A DNA stretch of 27,500 bases, from contig CAJNDS010000262.1 in NCBI GenBank assembly GCA_905221605.1, positions 1-27,500 on the forward strand. The letters are read 5' to 3'. Under the pieces are notes generated by a model. That model did not search any database, had not been told where the DNA came from, and saw nothing but the letters and a program-made list of their open reading frames with translations. This document shows, one piece after another, positions 24,420 to 27,500 of this stretch. This stretch comes from Symbiodinium natans (taxonomy: Eukaryota > Sar > Dinophyceae > Suessiales > Symbiodiniaceae). Position 1 is the first letter of the stretch. Each line of letters opens with the position of its first letter. A program made the position numbers and the translations under genes.

Positions 24420-24504
24420 ATAGAGGGGACCCCAAAAATAGACCTTTCAATAGTAGGACACCCTTATAATAAGGACCCCAAGAAGGTACCCCCCCCCCCC
24501 TTAG
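24420..24504 (+). mobile_element. Repeat element, family C copy 2, ending as an intron
   Basis: Same sequence family as 16558-16640. Its right end runs GGTACC, poly-C (24489-24500), TTAG: a complete acceptor for the plus-strand exon at 24505. Confidence 0.65.
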
Positions 24505-24614
24505 TATCCTAAACCCCCCGACATCACCATGCAGCACTCGGCTCAAATTTCCAAACCCCACGCGACTCCCAACCGACCTAAGCAGCATCAGAACAAAAGG
24601 GCGTCTTTCTCTAG
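24505..24614 (+). CDS. Plus-strand gene, candidate exon a
   Basis: Acceptor poly-C TTAG|T, donor TCTCTAG|GTAGCC. Peptide STRLKFPNPTRLPTDLSS, then IRTKGRLSL. Phase 2 in, phase 1 out. It joins in phase to 24712 across a family B element. No family recognised. Confidence 0.5.
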
Positions 24615-24711
24615 GTAGCCCAGTAGAAAAGGGTGCCCTTTTTGGGGTTAGTTACTTTAGAAGGGAACCTTAAACCAAACAAAGGGAACAGGGTACCACT
24701 GGGCTACGAAG
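24615..24711 (+). mobile_element. Introner-like inverted-repeat element, family B copy 2
   Basis: 93-bp element (24615-24707) with terminal repeats GTAGCCCAGT / ACTGGGCTAC plus flanking GAAG gives a 97-nt GT-AG intron. Removal joins CTA G|TG TTT in phase (Leu-Val-Phe). Compare copy 1 at 2411. Confidence 0.78.
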
Positions 24712-24919
24712 TGTTTTTGGAGGGTTTAAAGATGCCAGAATGCCACAGAATGCCATTTAAGGAGCCTGCAGAGCCCCCAATACAACCCAAAAAAACAGCT
24801 CGGGGCCTCTTCTTCCAGGAGAGGACGTCCAGGGACTGGGCCGAAGACACAGAGCATTTGGGGAGTGCAAGTGTTAGGGCTTCTTGTTTTTGCCACCCGC
24901 CTAGACATCCTCAGTTTGG
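24712..24919 (+). CDS. Plus-strand gene, candidate exon b
   Basis: FLEGLKMPECHRMPFKEPAE, then GLFFQERTSRDWAEDTEHLG; basic and acidic mix, protein-like. It ends at TTTGG|GTTTAG where a TTTAGGG array begins. All three minus frames are also partly open, one of them plausible (CLGGWQKQEALTLALPK), so strand is not certain; the in-phase join across the family B element favours plus. Confidence 0.42.
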
Positions 24920-25017
24920 GTTTAGGGTTTAGGGTTCAGGGTTCAGGGTTTAAGGTTCAGGGTTCAGGGTTTAGGGTTGAGGTTTAGGGTTTAGGGCTCA
25001 GGGTTTAGGGCTTTGGA
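24918..25017. repeat. Telomere-like array, TTTAGGG orientation
   Basis: About thirteen units mixing TTTAGGG, TTCAGGG and TTGAGG. Opposed to the array at 25121, about 100 bp away. Confidence 0.96.
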
Positions 25018-25120
25018 GGGTTTTGGGGGTTTCAGGAGCTGGTGGGGGCTCTGAGGGTTCTGGATTGGGGGTTCAAGCCTAGGCTCAGAAGGTTGGGAGC
25101 CAGTGGGGTTTGGGGTCTAC
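25018..25120. other. G-rich spacer between opposed telomere-like arrays
   Basis: Many GGG and GGGG runs (possible G-quadruplex on the plus strand). Forms the loop of the large inverted telomere-like structure. Confidence 0.6.
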
Positions 25121-25275
25121 ACCCTAAACCCTAAGCCCTAAGCCCTAAGCCCCAAGCCCCAAGCCCCAAGCCCTAAGCCCTAAGCCCTAAACCCTAAGCC
25201 CCAAGCCCTAGGCCCTAAGCCCTAACCCTGATGAACCCTAAACCCTAAACCCTACCCCCTAAACCCTAAACCCCC
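25121..25275. repeat. Variant telomere-like array: CCCTAAA, CCCTAAG, CCCCAAG
   Basis: About twenty units in blocks of one variant (three CCCTAAG, three CCCCAAG, three CCCTAAG), a higher-order pattern showing local amplification. G-rich on the minus strand, starting 8 nt after the donor of the exon at 25283. Confidence 0.96.
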
Positions 25276-25282
25276 CATGAAC

Positions 25283-25400
25283 CTGTTTTTTGTGAGCTAG
25301 AAGAATCCGATCACGAGCCTGCGGAAGCGTCCGCAACGCTCCTTGCAGCTGCGCTTGCGCATCCGCCCATATGGCTTCGGCTCGAAGGCGAGGCTGGGCA
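25283..25400 (-). CDS. Candidate internal exon flanked by arrays on both sides
   Basis: Acceptor TTCGGCAAG|T, donor AAACAG|GTTCAT; 39 codons, phase 2 to 0. Peptide AQPRLRAEAIWADAQAQLQG, then ALRTLPQARDRILLAHKKQ, a strongly helical Ala/Leu/Arg/Gln sequence typical of a coiled coil or helical repeat. On the coding strand CCCTAAA DNA lies directly upstream (25411-25490) and TTTAGGG DNA directly downstream (25275-25121). Confidence 0.6.
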
Positions 25401-25410
25401 CTTGCCGAAT

Positions 25411-25490
25411 AGGGTTTAGGGTTTGGGGTTTAGGTTTTAGGGTTCAGGGTTTAGGGTTCAGGGTTTAGGGTTCAGGGTTCCGGGTTTTGA
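25411..25490. repeat. Telomere-like array, TTTAGGG orientation
   Basis: About eleven units alternating TTTAGGG and TTCAGGG, ending TTCCGGG. Confidence 0.96.
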
Positions 25491-25542
25491 ATCAGTAAAC
25501 ATTCTGAAGAAGGCTGCAGAATAATAAACACGTTGCACTTAC

Positions 25543-25614
25543 ATGAAGCAGCTTGTTTGGACCGCGCATAACATCTTGCGGTCACATGGATCCACATGGC
25601 AAGAACAAGGCTAC
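25543..25614 (-). CDS. Candidate internal exon, unknown protein
   Basis: Strong sites at both ends (GCTCAAAACAG|GT and GCTTCAT|GTAAGTGC), phase 1-1, 24 codons: SLVLAMWIHVTARCYARSK then QAAS. Amphipathic basic helix; weakly IQ-like but no IQ motif. Confidence 0.45.
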
Positions 25615-26023
25615 CTGTTTTGAGCAAAACATCAGGTGTAACCCTAAAGTCCCAAATCATAAACTAAACCCTGGCGTGGCCATTCCTTGTATTTTAAGGG
25701 ACCTGAAGGTCCTGATGGGATCAGCCCTTCTCATGCGCGAGCGAAAACTTTTCTCATCTCTCCCTGACAGGAGTCTACACTAAGGATTGCGTGGCTTATC
25801 AGACCCACTCAACGAACCCATCGAACCCATACTCGTGGCTACAAGATTGCATGCGGCTTTACAAATCTTGGATCGCCCAACTTGAACAGCTAAGCTGCTG
25901 AATCCCCTGAAGGAGTCCCGGGGCCGCTTCTCTGCGTCCACACTTTGTGCGGAGCGAGAAGACGTGCAAGCTGGACATTGGCAGCATAGCCGGGAACAAT
26001 CGGGAACATGTCGGGACATTGCC
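25615..26023. other. 3' flank of the ankyrin gene; no gene recognised
   Basis: A plus frame near 25680-25783 and a minus frame 25780-26019 lack motifs. Confidence 0.45.
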
Positions 26024-26929
26024 CTAGACGTGAAACGTGTTCAGGAGGGGCAGCAGGTGCAGGTGGCCGTTCTCCCTGGCCAAGTCCTCGGGAAAGTCTC
26101 CGCGGGTGTTGGGCAGGGGTGCTTCTGCGCCGAAGTCGAGCAAGAGCTGCATCATGTCCGGGTCCCCAACCATGGCCGCGAGGCCCAGCGGTGACAGGCG
26201 GGGAAGCGAGGCGTAGGCGCGGATAAGAAAGGTGCTGGACTGCCTACCCCTGATCATCTCGTATGCAAGGGCTGCCTGGCAGACCCAGTTAAAGAGTCCA
26301 GTTGGATTGGTGACTGCGTTCGGGTCCGCGCCATGCTCCAGCAGCAGCCGAACAATCTGCAGAGCTGAGCGGTTCCCCCGCGAGAACAGGATCGCATGGT
26401 GAAGCGGGCCTTGGCCCAGGCCGTAGAGAGGTGGGTTCGGGTCGCACCTTGCTTTCAGAAAGGCAGAGATGGTGTCAGAGTTGGCCATGCCACAGGCACC
26501 TCCCAGTGGGGTATGGCCCATGGGATCGAAGTGACAGTGCAGGTCTCCCCGTGCCTCTATGATGACCTGGAGCTGCTCTGGAGAACGCACCATAGGTGCA
26601 ACCGTTGAGCCGTTGCTGGACCTCGCATGCACATCGGCCCGCAGCTCCACGAGGGTGGCCAAGACATGGGGCGGTTGGTGGGACTTGCTCGCGCAGACGA
26701 TGAGAGGCTGGCCGTCGAAGTATCCCGCTTTTGCCAAGCCATGAGCTCTTGAGTTCACGTCGGCCCGAAAACGCACAAGCTGCCGTATCATTCCACTGTC
26801 GCCGCTGAAGACTGCGCACATGAGGGCGTTCATGCTGCTGCGGTCTGTGGCAGCTTCCTCAAGGCTGGCGAATTGGAAAGCCTCCAGGAAGTCCTGTACG
26901 TCCCACTCAGAAGACTTCAGCCCCAACAT
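26024..26929 (-). CDS. Ankyrin-repeat protein, 301 aa, apparently intronless
   Basis: ATG at 26929-26927 to TAG at 26024-26026. At least six ankyrin repeats can be seen: around residues 33-62 (MNALMCAVFSGDSGMIRQLV), 70-100 (QPLIVCASKSHQPPHVLATL), 105-130, 138-165 (HTPLGGACGMANSDTISAFL), 172-210 (GPLHHAILF ... IVRLLLEHGADPNA) and 245-280 (SPLGLAAMVGDPDMMQLLL DFGA), so most of the protein is an ankyrin solenoid for protein binding. No membrane segment, signal peptide or catalytic domain. Upstream the frame is open for 17 more codons to a TAG with no other ATG, and CAATCCAG|G could be an acceptor, so an earlier exon is possible. This is unlike the other ankyrin pieces here, which are single-repeat exons; the gene may be a retroposed or naturally intron-poor member. 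Confidence 0.9.
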   Translation of the reverse strand: MLGLKSSEWDVQDFLEAFQFASLEEAATDRSSMNALMCAVFSGDSGMIRQLVRFRADVNSRAHGLAKAGYFDGQPLIVCASKSHQPPHVLATLVELRADVHARSSNGSTVAPMVRSPEQLQVIIEARGDLHCHFDPMGHTPLGGACGMANSDTISAFLKARCDPNPPLYGLGQGPLHHAILFSRGNRSALQIVRLLLEHGADPNAVTNPTGLFNWVCQAALAYEMIRGRQSSTFLIRAYASLPRLSPLGLAAMVGDPDMMQLLLDFGAEAPLPNTRGDFPEDLARENGHLHLLPLLNTFHV

Positions 26930-27012
26930 CCTGGATTGATGTGCCAGGTAGAAGCGATAGGCATGCAGAGGCCCAGACTCCTTCCAATACTATACCGCAG
27001 CACTCATACTCT

Positions 27013-27108
27013 ATATCCATGTATATATATATATATGTATATATTGATATTTATATTTATTTATTTATTTATTTATTTATTTATTTGTAGAGAGAGAGAG
27101 AGAGAGTT
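27013..27108. repeat. Compound microsatellite (TA)n-(TTTA)n-(GA)n
   Basis: ATAT run, then about nine TTTA units, then GAGAGAG. Lies upstream of the ankyrin gene on its coding strand. Confidence 0.95.
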
Positions 27109-27259
27109 GCGATACCGTACCCTGTACACTCTGTAAAATACCCAGGACTCCTCCCACTAGCAGCAAGAGTTTGGCGAACTCACGAGATGTATGAATGCGA
27201 TACGGACAATGGACGAGCCGCCCCGAGCAGGATTTTGTAGCAACTGGCATGTGTGAGCA

Positions 27260-27371
27260 TCAAAACAAGGCCTTGAGCTCGCGGATCTTGCTTTCAATCG
27301 CTCTTTGCCCCAGCTGCACAACCACCGCACGATCGTCCTCCACGGTGAAGTCTCCACTCGCAATGGTATTC
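27260..27371 (-). CDS. Terminal exon of an unrecognised gene
   Basis: Acceptor CATTAGCTGAG|G and TGA (27260-27262) enclose NTIASGDFTVEDDRAVVVQL, then GQRAIESKIRELKALF: a convincing acidic/helical C-terminus with phase 2 entry. It is the last exon of a gene extending beyond the window edge, in the same direction as the ankyrin gene downstream. Confidence 0.65.
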
Positions 27372-27500
27372 CTCAGCTAATGTGCGTGCCTCCTAGATGG
27401 TGCACGGTCAAAGCCTAGGATGCGCAATGTCACCCGCAAGCCACTGTATCCCACAGTATCAGATCCTATGCTATCTTGTGGCGTACTATAACATAATCTA
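27372..27500. other. No feature recognised
   Basis: Presumably intron of the gene whose last exon is at 27260-27371. Confidence 0.4.

Noticed and set aside
24343-24588. 81-codon minus-strand frame
   Set aside because: It spans the family C element and poly-C tract, and the plus strand has in-phase exons with splice sites there.
575-25490. CRISPR array or bacterial repeats
   Set aside because: The repeats are 7-bp telomere-type units without regular spacers, and gene structure is eukaryotic.

Overview
This window looks like nuclear DNA of a protist, most probably a dinoflagellate (core dinoflagellate such as Symbiodiniaceae, Polarella or Prorocentrum). The case rests on: TTTAGGG-type telomere repeats scattered in both orientations through the whole 27.5 kb; many short coding exons with AG|G acceptors and GT (occasionally GC) donors; ankyrin-repeat coding pieces; almost all convincing exons on one strand (minus); abundant microsatellites and homopolymer C/G tracts; and small inverted-repeat elements resembling the introners described in dinoflagellates. 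Genus cannot be told by eye and no spliced-leader relic was found. All exon limits were picked by eye from reading frame, codon character and splice-site consensus.

Layout. 1-1,000: poly-C, then a plus-strand exon pair separated by a 48-nt stretch of pure TTTAGGG. 1,100-7,400: ankyrin or ankyrin-like exons on the minus strand, each preceded by a Val-rich hydrophobic tract, plus a two-exon plus-strand gene (2,306-2,649) interrupted by an inverted-repeat element, and a large interleaved inverted repeat at 3.8-4.0 kb. 7,400-14,400: sparse DNA with telomere-like arrays, four related inverted-repeat elements (with 5.85 kb), a perfect-looking long hairpin at 9.84-9.97 kb, and single ankyrin exons. 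14,400-17,200: a small exon pair with a faint phytanoyl-CoA-dioxygenase look, microsatellites and homopolymers. 17,239-19,003: the best multi-exon gene, an SF1-type helicase/ATPase of about 482 residues on the minus strand. 19,100-23,600: dense minus-strand exons of unrecognised genes, including a P-loop gene of at least four exons and a signal-peptide first exon. 23,700-25,000: plus-strand exons whose introns are made from three different repeat classes. 25,280-27,371: minus-strand exons, including an intronless 301-residue ankyrin protein and the last exon of another gene.

The main observation is structural. Telomere-like arrays are not random filler: relative to the coding strand, G-rich TTTAGGG arrays repeatedly begin at the 3' end of an exon (supplying a GTTTAG donor) and C-rich CCCTAAA arrays repeatedly end just before an exon (acting as acceptor-side tract). 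Several inverted-repeat element families likewise coincide with introns whose removal joins reading frames in phase. Together this suggests a genome where introns are being built from telomere-like DNA and introner-like elements, and where single ankyrin repeats travel as phase-1 exons.
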